Positions 8,842 to 17,884 of a stretch of DNA of 64,000 nucleotides are shown here, piece by piece. The notes beneath the pieces are model-generated. The model was given only the letters and a program-made list of their open reading frames with translations, did no database searches and was not told the origin of the DNA. This DNA is from an uncultured Bryobacteraceae bacterium (GTDB lineage: Bacteria > Acidobacteriota > Terriglobia > Bryobacterales > Bryobacteraceae). The stretch spans positions 186,001 through 250,000 of the forward strand of contig CALDSU010000001.1 in the NCBI GenBank assembly GCA_937924525.1, read 5' to 3'. The stretch's first letter is position 1; each line of letters opens with the position of its first letter. The translations under genes and the position numbers were made by a program.

Positions 8842-9410
8842 GGGCAATTTTCGCGCTGTCCGGCGCGGAGCGGCTTACGGGCCACCAGCGTGACCTCGAT
8901 CTCATCGATTCCGCCCAGCAGGTACGCCAGAAAGCGCTCTCCAAATGTGGGATGACGATCAAGCAGCCACTGCGCGAACTTACCCCAAACGCCGTAGATC
9001 GACCGCCACGGCTTCTCCGCCAAGTAGCGAAGGCGCACGGCGCAGACGGCAAAGCGCGCGGGCGTGTAATACGAGTACGCGTTCTCTCCGAAATACGCAA
9101 ACGATTCGGAAGTGAAACAGTGTTTATGGGTGGGGTCTTTCCAGGCGTACCGGCCCGTGTAGTGGGGCACCCGGATGCGCACCGCCGCCCCGTCGCGGGC
9201 GATCCGCCATATCTCCGCCAGCGTGCGGACCGGATCGTCGAGGTGCTCCAGGATGTGATGCAGAAAAACCTCATCGGCGGCGTCGGAAGCGAACGGATAG
9301 GGAAACCGGTTCAGATCGCAAATCACGTCCACCGCCGGCAGTGCGCGCACATCCACGCCGATCGCGCCGGGGTGTTTGCGAAGCCCGCAGCCGATATCCA
9401 GGCGGATCAA
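8796..9410 (-). CDS. class I SAM-dependent methyltransferase
   Basis: 204 aa. The TTG at 9410 is chosen because GAGG sits 8 nt upstream and the product then begins IRLDIGCG, the usual opening of this family with SAM motif I at the N-terminus. Other signs are DLNRFPYPF (about 32-40) and HHILEHLDD (about 50-58), the motif II/III region of type-11 methyltransferases found in sugar and EPS loci. The acceptor is unknown. An upstream TTG at 9509 would add 33 residues of low-complexity character. The gene follows a 170-bp gap after the beta-helix gene, the largest gap in the operon, and its 3' end overlaps the fusion gene. Confidence 0.75.
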   Translation of the reverse strand: MIRLDIGCGLRKHPGAIGVDVRALPAVDVICDLNRFPYPFASDAADEVFLHHILEHLDDPVRTLAEIWRIARDGAAVRIRVPHYTGRYAWKDPTHKHCFTSESFAYFGENAYSYYTPARFAVCAVRLRYLAEKPWRSIYGVWGKFAQWLLDRHPTFGERFLAYLLGGIDEIEVTLVARKPLRAGQRENCPCQAPTTLQTASRTP

Positions 9411-9580
9411 CGGGCGGCCCTCGCCGATGACTCGGCACGAAGCGGCAGTTCGCCGCCCGGCCAGTGGAACGTAAAGGCCCGAGCAAGGAGCGCACCCCGC
9501 CCGGACCAACGGCCGAACTTTTTGCGGCGGGCGGGGCCGAAACAGATTGGCATCTCAACCTCTCGATCCGGGGAATCCCG

Positions 9581-11917
9581 TCAGCGGACGGCAAACGTCA
9601 CATCCCGGCTGGCGGCGTCTCCCGCCCGCAAGGCGATGGGTATGGCCTCGCCGGTTCCGGTGTGCGCCGGGATGCGGGCGTTGATTTGAAATACGTTCGA
9701 CAACAGACCCCAGGCTGCGCCCGCGTAAAGCAGGTCCGCCTGCTGTCCGTCCAGCCAGACGGAGACGGGCGCAAGGGGCTGTGGCAAGGGCGGTTCCGCC
9801 GCGCGTCCGGTATGGCTGGGCGGGTCGGTGCGCCCGAGTCCAGCGGCGTAGAACACGATGATGGAGGTTCGCGGGGCCGGATGGCTGGTGGAGTTGAGCG
9901 TGCCGTCCTGGTTGATCACCAGCGCCTGCCCTTCCCCGGAGCCATCGGCTGTGAAGATCGCCGGTGAAGCACGGGTCACCGGAATCCCGATCTCGTTGGA
10001 GCGTTCGCCCCGAACCTCGACCGCGATCCGCACCTCCCCGGCCTCCGGCAGATCATAGGGCAGAAGGGCGGTCACCTGGCGAGCGCTGGCGTAAAACAGG
10101 GGAACCGGTGTATCCCCGGCGAACACCCGGGTTCCCCCCAGATTGCTGGTGGCGACGCCGTTGTCCATCACCACGGAGCAAGGCGGATCCGGCCCCAGGT
10201 TCCATCCCAGCAGCACCGCCACCGATCCCGGGGCTAAAGGTTCAGCCTGCATACTCGCCCCGTTGACCACCGAGTGCAGCGTGGGCGTCCGGGGCAGGAA
10301 TTCGAACGCGCCGGTGTCACAGGCGCTTCCTTGCGGCCGCGGCCGCCCGTCGAAATCTTCGGGCGCCAGAGCGAGCGCCGTGGTCTGATCGATGGCCGCG
10401 CTCCCTGGCAACAGGTGAAAATCCAGGGCGGACGCGTTCGCGAATTGCACCGGACCGGTTACCGGATTGCTGTCGCCGCGGCCCCGCACCACGGGCGCTC
10501 CCGGGTGGTAGGAGTTGCCAGCCAGTGTCACGTTGCGCGCCACTTCCCCGTTCTCCACGTGCGCCGCGGCGAACCATTCGCAGTTTTGCCGGCACGCCGC
10601 ATTCGCAGCCTGGTAGAAGAGATTGTTGCGGATGTCCACCTGTTCCAGGCTCGGGTCGCTGGCCACGTACAGTGCCTGGCGGCCATTCTGGTAGAAGGTG
10701 TTGTGATACACCTTCAGATCGCGCGCAATGCCTTGAAGCACTAATCCCGCGTGATTGTTGCCAGCGAACACGTTATTCCGGATGATCACGTTCTCAATGC
10801 GGTTCCCGTAGTTGCCCTGGTCCCCCATGGCGACAATCATGCCGGAACGCTGAGTCGAATTCTTCAAGACATTGCCCTCGACGAGCACGTTGCGGATCAC
10901 GCGCACAAAGTCAGCCGCCTCGCGCCGCTCGTCGTAGAGGTGCAGGCCGTAGCCGGGCGGGCCGCTGCCGATGTTGTACAGGATTTTCTGGTTGCTGCCC
11001 TGCGAGATGTAATAGCAGTGCCCCATGGTGCCGACGCTGCTGCCGGAGACCTCGCAGACATTGCCGGCCACCAGGTGCTCGCTGCCGTGAGCATCCACCG
11101 CGGCCCAGGCGATCTGTCCCGCGAAGGTGTTGTTCACGAACCGCGCGGCGGTCTGGTTGCGGCTCGCCCACCCCACGGCGTTGAGCGATTTCCCGTTGCG
11201 GAAGCGCAGGCCGGCCACGGTGACGTAGCTGGCGTCGAGCAGGAAGTCGCGCTGGGGATTGTCCAGCACAGCCTCTTCGCCGGGGAAATTCCGGATGGTC
11301 TTGGGCTGGCCGGGCGCGCCCCCCTGGCTTTCGCGAATCCAGATCTCGCCCTCGGGGTAAGTTCCGCCGCGGACCAGCAGAACATCGCCGGGACGCATGA
11401 TCTCGGCGGCGGCGTGCAGAATCGTGGCGCAGGGCGAGGTTTCTGAGCAGGGGGCGGAATCGGAGCCTCCCGGCGCGACATAGTAAATCCGGCCGGAATT
11501 CACGGTGAAGCGATGGCCGGCGTTGGAATCCTGTCCTCCGACGGTGACCACCACGGGGCCGCCCTGCACGCGCGGGCCGGGCTGGACGACGATCATGTCG
11601 AGGTAAGGATTATGGGCATTGTTTTCGCCCCAGATCAGGTACGCGGCCACCTCCACGCCCCCGATTGTGACGCGGGAACCGCCGCGCGCCGCGCCGAAAC
11701 CTTTGCCGAAAATGGAAATCGGAGCGCCCAGATTCCTGGGTCCGCCCCGGTTGGGGCCGCTTTCGGTGTCCAGAAAAAATACCCGCGGTCCGGCAATCGC
11801 CTCCGCCCGGGATCGATCCGGACCCGGCAGCGCGGCAGCCAGCGGGATCGCACGGTGCGGAGAGGGGTGCGTCCCCAGCACCAAGATGCAGAGCGCGAAG
11901 GGACGTTTCCAGGTCAT
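9581..11917 (-). CDS. secreted beta-helix protein with TIGR03437-like C-terminal domain
   Basis: 778 aa with an N-terminal hydrophobic signal (RPFALCILVLG). An IPT-like domain (about 45-140, PISIFGKGFGAARGG) leads into IYYVAPGGSDSAPCSE and a right-handed beta-helix (about 145-545; repeated NNxF and N-xV-I turns). Residues about 550-778 match the C-terminal domain frequent in Solibacter secreted proteins: NGAS near 548, VTALLPYDLP, PAIFT, GQALVINQDGTLNS, IIVFYAAGLG. The domain order parallels the protein at 2546-5893. The role is probably in EPS modification or cell-surface attachment, but no catalytic site was recognised. The ATG overlaps the flippase stop (ATGA, 11914-11917), indicating translational coupling in the EPS operon. 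Confidence 0.8.
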   Translation of the reverse strand: MTWKRPFALCILVLGTHPSPHRAIPLAAALPGPDRSRAEAIAGPRVFFLDTESGPNRGGPRNLGAPISIFGKGFGAARGGSRVTIGGVEVAAYLIWGENNAHNPYLDMIVVQPGPRVQGGPVVVTVGGQDSNAGHRFTVNSGRIYYVAPGGSDSAPCSETSPCATILHAAAEIMRPGDVLLVRGGTYPEGEIWIRESQGGAPGQPKTIRNFPGEEAVLDNPQRDFLLDASYVTVAGLRFRNGKSLNAVGWASRNQTAARFVNNTFAGQIAWAAVDAHGSEHLVAGNVCEVSGSSVGTMGHCYYISQGSNQKILYNIGSGPPGYGLHLYDERREAADFVRVIRNVLVEGNVLKNSTQRSGMIVAMGDQGNYGNRIENVIIRNNVFAGNNHAGLVLQGIARDLKVYHNTFYQNGRQALYVASDPSLEQVDIRNNLFYQAANAACRQNCEWFAAAHVENGEVARNVTLAGNSYHPGAPVVRGRGDSNPVTGPVQFANASALDFHLLPGSAAIDQTTALALAPEDFDGRPRPQGSACDTGAFEFLPRTPTLHSVVNGASMQAEPLAPGSVAVLLGWNLGPDPPCSVVMDNGVATSNLGGTRVFAGDTPVPLFYASARQVTALLPYDLPEAGEVRIAVEVRGERSNEIGIPVTRASPAIFTADGSGEGQALVINQDGTLNSTSHPAPRTSIIVFYAAGLGRTDPPSHTGRAAEPPLPQPLAPVSVWLDGQQADLLYAGAAWGLLSNVFQINARIPAHTGTGEAIPIALRAGDAASRDVTFAVR

Positions 11918-13446
11918 GCTCGCCTCTCAATCAGCCATTCCGCAGCCCGCCGGACGCGCGCGTCGAGCGCATACAGCGCCGCCAGGTACACGCCCAGCGC
12001 CGCGGTGCTCTTTCCCGCCAGGTTCCAGGCGGGGTGCCTGGTTTCGATCAGCCACGCCGCCAGCCAGGCCGCGGCCGCGGCCATCGCATATCGCCCGCAG
12101 GCGCGGCCTGGCCAGCGCAGCGGCAGCAGGCGGCGGGACGCTCCCGCCAGCCAGACGGTACACAAGGAGAAGCTCAACAGGGCCGCGCACGCGCCGCCGG
12201 CCAGCCCCAGCCGGGGTAGCAGCAGCCAGTTGAGCGAAACATTCACGACCGCGGACGCAAGCAGGATGCCCGCCATCGTCACGGTGCGCTTGTGAATCAG
12301 CAAGCCCGCCGCCAGAAACAGGTGCGCCGTGTAGACGAGCAGCCCCGCCAGCAGGGGTGGAATCAGCGCGCCCGCGCCCGCGTACTTGGCGGAGGCCAGC
12401 ACCAGGACGAGGTCCCGCGCACCCGCGACGGCAAGGGTGAGAATCGCCGCCGCCCCCATCAGAAACCAGTCGAAGGAGACGGTGAGGAATTCGATCGTGC
12501 TCTCGCGTCCCTCCGTGTTCCAGATCCGCATATAGATCGGCGTCAGCGCCAGACTCAGCGGCGTGATCAGGAACTCGTTGGCGTGTTGCGCCAGCCCGTA
12601 GGCGACCGAGTAGAGACCCAGCGCCTCTCCGCCGAGAAAATGGCGGATCAGAAACCGGTCCGTGGAGCCCAAGACGTTGAAGGAGAACTCGTAGACGACC
12701 AGCGGCGCGCCATACAGGATGCTGGCGCCGAGCAGCGTGCGGTCGAAAGCGGACGGCGCCAGCAGACCGCGCCGCAACAGCCAGACGCCCAGTCCGGCGA
12801 CCAGCAAACTTTCCACCGCGATCGCACCGGCAAAGAAAGAACGGGCGTGACGCCCCAGCACGGGCAGCCAAAGGCAGACCGCCCCGAGCGTGGCGGCCTT
12901 GGAAGCAACCAGCAGCGCGTTGTACGTCTTGGTGCGCTCTTCCACCCGCAGGAAAGTCCACAACATGGACCCGGCCGAACGCAGCAGCAGCAGGACGGCC
13001 AGCACGGACACCAGGGCCGCCAGCGCGCCGTCCATCACCGACCGGGGCAGGAAGCGCGCGAAGGTGACAAAAAGCAGGGCCGCCGCGCCAGACGAAACCA
13101 GCACTCCGAGCAAGAGCGTGGAAAAGTAGGCCCGCCGGGCCGTGGCGTCGCTTTCGAAGCGGGGCCCGTCGTAGAAGCGCAGCGCCGCGTTCTGCAAGCC
13201 CAGTTTTGCGCCCCCCCACAGCAACAGCAGCGTTTTCTGCGCCAGATCGATCAATCCGTACTGCGCCACGGGAAAGACTCGCGTGAAGATCGGAAAGGAA
13301 ATCAAGCCGAAGGCAAAGGAGCCCGCCAGTCCTGCCAGGTAGTGGGACGCCTGGAGCCGCAGCCGGTGGATTTCCTCGGCGATGACGCCGGAAGTTTCCC
13401 CGGGAGCGGGGGGCGGCGCGACCGCGGCGCCGGACACTCTCGTCAT
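11914..13446 (-). CDS. Wzx-like polysaccharide flippase (MOP superfamily)
   Basis: 510 aa with about 12-14 hydrophobic segments and a short cytoplasmic N-terminus (residues 1-40). YGLIDLAQKTLLLLWGG and GSTDRFLIRHFLGGEALGLYSVAYGLA are typical of the polysaccharide synthesis (RfbX/Wzx) group. It should move the lipid-linked repeat unit from the inner to the outer face of the cytoplasmic membrane. The start is the ATG at 13446, overlapping the upstream glycosyltransferase stop by ATGA; upstream codons in frame are low-complexity. It belongs with the Wzy-like gene at 20734 and the Wza/Wzz genes in a Wzx/Wzy-dependent pathway. Confidence 0.88.
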   Translation of the reverse strand: MTRVSGAAVAPPPAPGETSGVIAEEIHRLRLQASHYLAGLAGSFAFGLISFPIFTRVFPVAQYGLIDLAQKTLLLLWGGAKLGLQNAALRFYDGPRFESDATARRAYFSTLLLGVLVSSGAAALLFVTFARFLPRSVMDGALAALVSVLAVLLLLRSAGSMLWTFLRVEERTKTYNALLVASKAATLGAVCLWLPVLGRHARSFFAGAIAVESLLVAGLGVWLLRRGLLAPSAFDRTLLGASILYGAPLVVYEFSFNVLGSTDRFLIRHFLGGEALGLYSVAYGLAQHANEFLITPLSLALTPIYMRIWNTEGRESTIEFLTVSFDWFLMGAAAILTLAVAGARDLVLVLASAKYAGAGALIPPLLAGLLVYTAHLFLAAGLLIHKRTVTMAGILLASAVVNVSLNWLLLPRLGLAGGACAALLSFSLCTVWLAGASRRLLPLRWPGRACGRYAMAAAAAWLAAWLIETRHPAWNLAGKSTAALGVYLAALYALDARVRRAAEWLIERRA

Positions 13447-14666
13447 CGTTCTGCCTTCACCAAGCCGGACGCCTGGGCGGCGCGCCGCTCCCCGCCCAGC
13501 GCATCCCGGTAGCAATCGCGGGTGCGGAGCGCGATGTCGTCCCAGCGCGGCAGGCGCGCCTGGGCCGCTTGCAGGTTGCGCGCCAGCCGGCTCCGCAAGC
13601 CTGCGCTGGCCGCGAGGCGGCACAAGGCATCCGCCCACGCGGAGACGTCGCCGCAAGGGACCAGCAGCGCGTTCTCCCCGCCGGCGAGCATCTGCTCGAA
13701 GGCAGGCAGTTGCGTGGCGACCACCGCCTTGCCGCGCACCAGCCCGGTCATCAGCGCCCCACTGGTGGTGATCTCCTGGTAGGGGTAGACCAGCACGTCC
13801 GCGGCGGCGAAGTAGTCGCTGAGTTCCCGCCGGGAGAGGAATCGCAGGTCCAGGTGCACACTGCCCCGTAAGTCAAGCTCCGCAGTCTCATGGATCACCT
13901 GCCGCGCCAGCGCCGGTTTGCCGCTCCCCGCGATCACCAGCCGCGCGTGCGGGTACCGTGCGCGGACTTCACGCCAGGCGCGCAGCAGGAACGAAACGCC
14001 CTTGTAAGGCCGCAAAATCCCGTGCCAAAGAAAGACGCAGCCGTCGGAAGGTAAACCGAGCCGCGCGCGCGCGACGCCCGGCGCGGGCGCGCCGTCTTCT
14101 TCGAACAGGGGACCGTGGGGAATCACGGCGATTCGCTGGCCGGGGATGCCGAACTCAGCGGCCAGCCGGCGCGCCGTTTCCTCGTCATGACAAACCAGCC
14201 GGGCGGCTGACTGGTAGACGCGGCGGTACGTCTCCCGGCGTCGCGCTCCGGTGTCCTGCGGCAACAGGTTGTGAACCGTGTAGACAATGGTCACGCCGAG
14301 GGCGCGAACCGCCCGAAGAAACCAACGCTCCAGGGGACAACCCCAGCGCAAGAGCGGCAAAAACTGCACATGGAGCACGTCCGGCCGGCGGATGGCGAAA
14401 CGAACCAGCAGCGCGGCGAGATTCAGCAGGTATTCGGCGAGCTTTGCCGGCCGCCGCAGCAGCGCGGGAGCGCGCCAGGCGAAGTTCACCAACCCCGGAT
14501 CCGGCCCCAGACCCAGGTGCGAGAAGCACTCCGGGTCATGGTGATAAGTAATCGTGGCGGGCCAGACCCGCACGTTTCCGGCGCTCGCGAGGGCGGCGCA
14601 CAGATGGCCGACATAGTAAGGCACCACGGCGAGGGCGTCCAGCACCACCACCTGCACGGACATCAT
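13443..14666 (-). CDS. glycosyltransferase family 4
   Basis: 407 aa, GT-B fold. The N-terminal half carries VLHVQFLPLLRWG and YTVHNLLPQD. The C-terminal half has FLWHGILRPYKG (about 220-231), LVIAGSG, and the donor-site region YPYQEITTSGAL (about 297-308) with a Thr-rich variant of the usual E-x7-E pocket. It likely adds one sugar to the lipid-linked EPS unit at the cytoplasmic membrane. Two ATGs in tandem at 14666 and 14663 follow GGGAGAG, so the start is certain to one codon. The stop overlaps the flippase start. Confidence 0.85.
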   Translation of the reverse strand: MMSVQVVVLDALAVVPYYVGHLCAALASAGNVRVWPATITYHHDPECFSHLGLGPDPGLVNFAWRAPALLRRPAKLAEYLLNLAALLVRFAIRRPDVLHVQFLPLLRWGCPLERWFLRAVRALGVTIVYTVHNLLPQDTGARRRETYRRVYQSAARLVCHDEETARRLAAEFGIPGQRIAVIPHGPLFEEDGAPAPGVARARLGLPSDGCVFLWHGILRPYKGVSFLLRAWREVRARYPHARLVIAGSGKPALARQVIHETAELDLRGSVHLDLRFLSRRELSDYFAAADVLVYPYQEITTSGALMTGLVRGKAVVATQLPAFEQMLAGGENALLVPCGDVSAWADALCRLAASAGLRSRLARNLQAAQARLPRWDDIALRTRDCYRDALGGERRAAQASGLVKAER

Positions 14667-14687
14667 GAACTCTCCCGCGAGGAAGGT

Positions 14688-16622
14688 CTACGAGATGGAT
14701 ACCGGGGCTGCGGCCGCCAGCCGCGCGGCGATCTCTTCGCGCGGCGTCTGGACGCACACAGGGCTCGCGGGCGCGGGCCGGTACTCGGTCACCAACTGCG
14801 CCAGGTGCGTCAGGACCGCCTCGCGTTCCCCTCTCCACAACAGGTACTGCAACTCGGTGATCCAGGGCACCAACTCTTCCAGGTCCCGGCGTTCGCCCTG
14901 GAAGACGCGAATCTTTTCCTGGGCGGTAGGCAGCCACTGCTCGGCTTCCAGTTGCAGATCCTCGTGCAGCTTTTCGCCAGGGCGCACGCCGGTGTACTGA
15001 ATCTCGATGTCATCGCCGGGCGCGAGGCCGGCCAGCAAGATCATTTTGCGGGCGAGATCGACGACCCGTACGGGCTTTCCCATGTCCAGCACAAAGATCT
15101 CCGAACCGCTGGCGATGGTAACGGCTTGCAGCACCAGTTGCACCGCCTCTTGGACGGTCATGAAGTAACGCCGCATTTCGGGATGGGTGACGGTCACCGG
15201 CCCCCCGGCCGCGATCTGTTTCTCGAAGATGGGCACCACGCTCCCGTTGCTCACCAGCACGTTGCCGAAGCGGACGCTGACGAACCGGGGAGGAGGGCCC
15301 GGGCCCAGGGGCGGCCGCGCGGCGGACACCAGAATCTCCGCCACCCGCTTGGTGAGCCCCATCACGCTGCTGGGGTTGACCGCCTTATCCGTGGAGATCA
15401 ACAGAAAGCGCGAAACCTGGGCCCGCCAGGCGGCCTGCACCAGGTTCCAGGTGCCCAACACGTTGTTGCGTACGGCCTCGCCAACCTGGCGCTCCATCAA
15501 CGGCACGTGCTTGTAGGCCGCCGCGTGAAAGACGACGTCCACGCCGCGCTCGTCGATCACCTGCTCCACGCGCCGCGCCTCACGAATATCGCCGATCTCG
15601 GGGGCCAGCGGCAGGGAGGGAAATTCCCGCCGCAGCCGCGCCTCCAGATGGAACATTTCGGTTTCCGCCTGGTCGAAAGCCACCAGTTCGCCGACATGCA
15701 GTTGCGCCAGCTGACGGCAGAGTTCCGAGCCGATGGATCCGGCCGCGCCGGTGACCAGCACGCGGCGGCCCCCCAGGCAGCGGCGGACCGGCTCCAGGTC
15801 GAGCTGCACCGGTTCGCGGTCCAACAGTCCCGCGACGGACAACTCGTGTGTCCGGCTCGAGGTGGTCTTTCCGCGAAGCAGGTCGCCCAAGCCGGGCACG
15901 ACGCGGCTGGGAAGCCCCGCCGCGCGCCCCCGGTCGAGCGCGGCGCGAAGCTGACGTCCGGTGGCCGAGGGCATCGCCACCACCACCTCCGCCACGGGTT
16001 TGCCGTGGTCCCGGCAGCGGGCCGCGATTGCCCGGAGACGGTCGCCGGGGCCGAGTACCGGGAGGCCAAGCAGCCTGGCGCCCTGCTTCCGGGGGTCGTC
16101 GTCGACGAATCCCACCACGCGGTAACCCAGGGCCGGATTGCCCCGGATCTCCCGCGCCAGATCCAGGCCGGCTACGCCAGCGCCGTAAATCAGCAGATTC
16201 TTGGTATTGTGGCGCGCCCGCCACGCCGCCGCCACTTCCCACCAGCCTCGCGCCGCGAAGCGCGCTCCGGCGGTGACAAAGAAGCAGAGCAAGGCGTCCA
16301 GCAGGTAAATCGAACGCGGGAAGGCGGGGCCGATGCCCCAAAACCACGCCCCGCCCGCGGCCAGCGAAGCCAATCCGTTGGCTCGCGCCAGGTCCAGCAG
16401 ATCGGCGAAGGTGGCGTACCTGGCGCAGCGGTCCAGGCCCACGGGCAAAGCCGCGAAGACGAGCGTCTTGAACAGCACGGCCAGCGCCAGACCGTGCCAG
16501 AGCGCCGTCCACTCGTGGGATGGCAGGGCGAACTCGAACCGCAGGAGCCAGGCGGCGCCATACGCAACGGCGATCAGCAGGCTCCACAGAGGCCACGCCC
16601 AGATTCGTCTTGCTCGTGTCAT
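14688..16622 (-). CDS. membrane NDP-sugar 4,6-dehydratase/epimerase, FlaA1/CapD family
   Basis: 644 aa, the normal length of the CapD/PglF/WbpM group. About four membrane helices occupy residues 8-130 (WPLWSLLIAVAYGAAWLLRF first). A CoA-binding-like Rossmann domain follows (about 135-260, LLIYGAGVAGLDL). The catalytic SDR domain starts at VLVTGAAGSIGSE (about 285) and carries STDKAVNPSSVMGLTKR (about 410-426), the active-site signature of the group. These enzymes convert UDP-GlcNAc-type sugars to 4-keto-6-deoxy or epimerised products. The next gene upstream is a DegT aminotransferase, the expected partner for making an amino-deoxy sugar. Start ATG 16622 directly precedes the first helix. Confidence 0.9.
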   Translation of the reverse strand: MTRARRIWAWPLWSLLIAVAYGAAWLLRFEFALPSHEWTALWHGLALAVLFKTLVFAALPVGLDRCARYATFADLLDLARANGLASLAAGGAWFWGIGPAFPRSIYLLDALLCFFVTAGARFAARGWWEVAAAWRARHNTKNLLIYGAGVAGLDLAREIRGNPALGYRVVGFVDDDPRKQGARLLGLPVLGPGDRLRAIAARCRDHGKPVAEVVVAMPSATGRQLRAALDRGRAAGLPSRVVPGLGDLLRGKTTSSRTHELSVAGLLDREPVQLDLEPVRRCLGGRRVLVTGAAGSIGSELCRQLAQLHVGELVAFDQAETEMFHLEARLRREFPSLPLAPEIGDIREARRVEQVIDERGVDVVFHAAAYKHVPLMERQVGEAVRNNVLGTWNLVQAAWRAQVSRFLLISTDKAVNPSSVMGLTKRVAEILVSAARPPLGPGPPPRFVSVRFGNVLVSNGSVVPIFEKQIAAGGPVTVTHPEMRRYFMTVQEAVQLVLQAVTIASGSEIFVLDMGKPVRVVDLARKMILLAGLAPGDDIEIQYTGVRPGEKLHEDLQLEAEQWLPTAQEKIRVFQGERRDLEELVPWITELQYLLWRGEREAVLTHLAQLVTEYRPAPASPVCVQTPREEIAARLAAAAPVSIS

Positions 16623-16642
16623 TTTCCGTTTGTCCCGTTGGT

Positions 16643-17854
16643 TCAGACCGCGGCGGCCAAGCCGGCCACCTTCGTTTTGCGGTGCGCGCGCGCCACCTGT
16701 TTGACGGCCTCGGCGACGTATGCCACCTGGTTTTCGGTCATCGCCGGATACAGCGGCAGCGAGATCAACCGGGGATACAGCGCCATCGCCCGCGGGCACG
16801 CCGCGGACGCGCGGCCGGCCCACCCCGCATACGCCGGGTGCAGAGGGATGGGGATAAAGTGCACGCTGGTAGAAACCCCCAGGGCGCGCAGCGCGGAAAT
16901 GAATTCCGCGCGAGGGACCGTGAGTTTCTCCAGGCGAAGCCGGAGCGTATACAAATGCCAGGCATGCCGGCAGTCGGCACGATCCGGGGGAAGCCCGACT
17001 TCTTCGACGTCCGCCAGCAGCTCATGATAGAGACGCGCGTAGCGGGTGCGCACCCGCGTGAACTCCTCCAACCGGCGAAGCTGGTGCACGCCGAGAGCCG
17101 CCTGAATGTCGCTCAGATTGTACTTAAATCCCGGCTGCAGCACCTGGTATTCCCACCGGCCGCGGGCCGCATAGCGGCGCCAGGCGTCGCGGCTGATGCC
17201 ATGGAGACACAACACGCGCATGGCTTCCGCGAGATCTTCTTCGTGGGTGGTCACCATGCCGCCTTCCCCCGTCGTCAGGTTCTTGGTCGCGTAAAAGCTG
17301 AAGGCGCAGGCGTCGCTGTGTTCGTCGGCGGCGGGATCGCCCGCGCCGACCGGCCAACCTTGATACCGGGCGCCGGCGGCGTGGGCGGCGTCTTCAATCA
17401 CGCGCAGTCCGTGGAGGCGCGCGAGCGCCCAGAAGGCGCGCAGGTCGCACGGGAGCCCCGCAAAGTGCACCGGGAGGATCGCCCGGGTGCGCTCCGTGAT
17501 GGCGGCGGCTGCCGCCTGGGGATCGAGGTTGCCGTCTTCGCCCACGTCGGCCAGCACCGGGCGGGCGCCGGTATGCAGAATGACATTCACGGTGGCGCAA
17601 AAGGTCAAGGGCGTGGTGATCACTTCCGCGCCCGGTCCGAGATTAAGGGCCGCCAAAGCCAGGTGCAGGCCTGCGGTGCAGGAGTTCACCGCGAGCGCGT
17701 AGGGCGCTTCCACATAAGCGCGGAACTCGCGCTCGAACTGCTCGACGCGCGGTCCCGAGGTCAGCCAGCCGGATTGGAGGGTCCGGACCACTTCTTCGAT
17801 TTCTTCCACGCCGAGGCTCGGACGGTGGAAGGGAATCTCTTGGTAGGGCAACAT
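16643..17854 (-). CDS. DegT/DnrJ/EryC1/StrS sugar aminotransferase
   Basis: 403 aa, fold-type I PLP enzyme. IPFHRPSLG at the N-terminus is typical. The cofactor lysine is Lys191 in FSFYATKNLTTGEGG, with the PLP-contacting Asp in VIEDAAHAAG (about 152-161). It should transaminate a 4-keto sugar nucleotide, consistent with the dehydratase encoded 20 bp downstream, so the pair probably makes a 4-amino-4,6-dideoxy sugar. Start ATG 17854 has a weak GAGAAA upstream. A second, distinct DegT protein is encoded at 49600-50838. Confidence 0.9.
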   Translation of the reverse strand: MLPYQEIPFHRPSLGVEEIEEVVRTLQSGWLTSGPRVEQFEREFRAYVEAPYALAVNSCTAGLHLALAALNLGPGAEVITTPLTFCATVNVILHTGARPVLADVGEDGNLDPQAAAAAITERTRAILPVHFAGLPCDLRAFWALARLHGLRVIEDAAHAAGARYQGWPVGAGDPAADEHSDACAFSFYATKNLTTGEGGMVTTHEEDLAEAMRVLCLHGISRDAWRRYAARGRWEYQVLQPGFKYNLSDIQAALGVHQLRRLEEFTRVRTRYARLYHELLADVEEVGLPPDRADCRHAWHLYTLRLRLEKLTVPRAEFISALRALGVSTSVHFIPIPLHPAYAGWAGRASAACPRAMALYPRLISLPLYPAMTENQVAYVAEAVKQVARAHRKTKVAGLAAAV

Positions 17855-17884
17855 CGCTTTCTCGCTTGCTCCCCCCGCTGGGGG

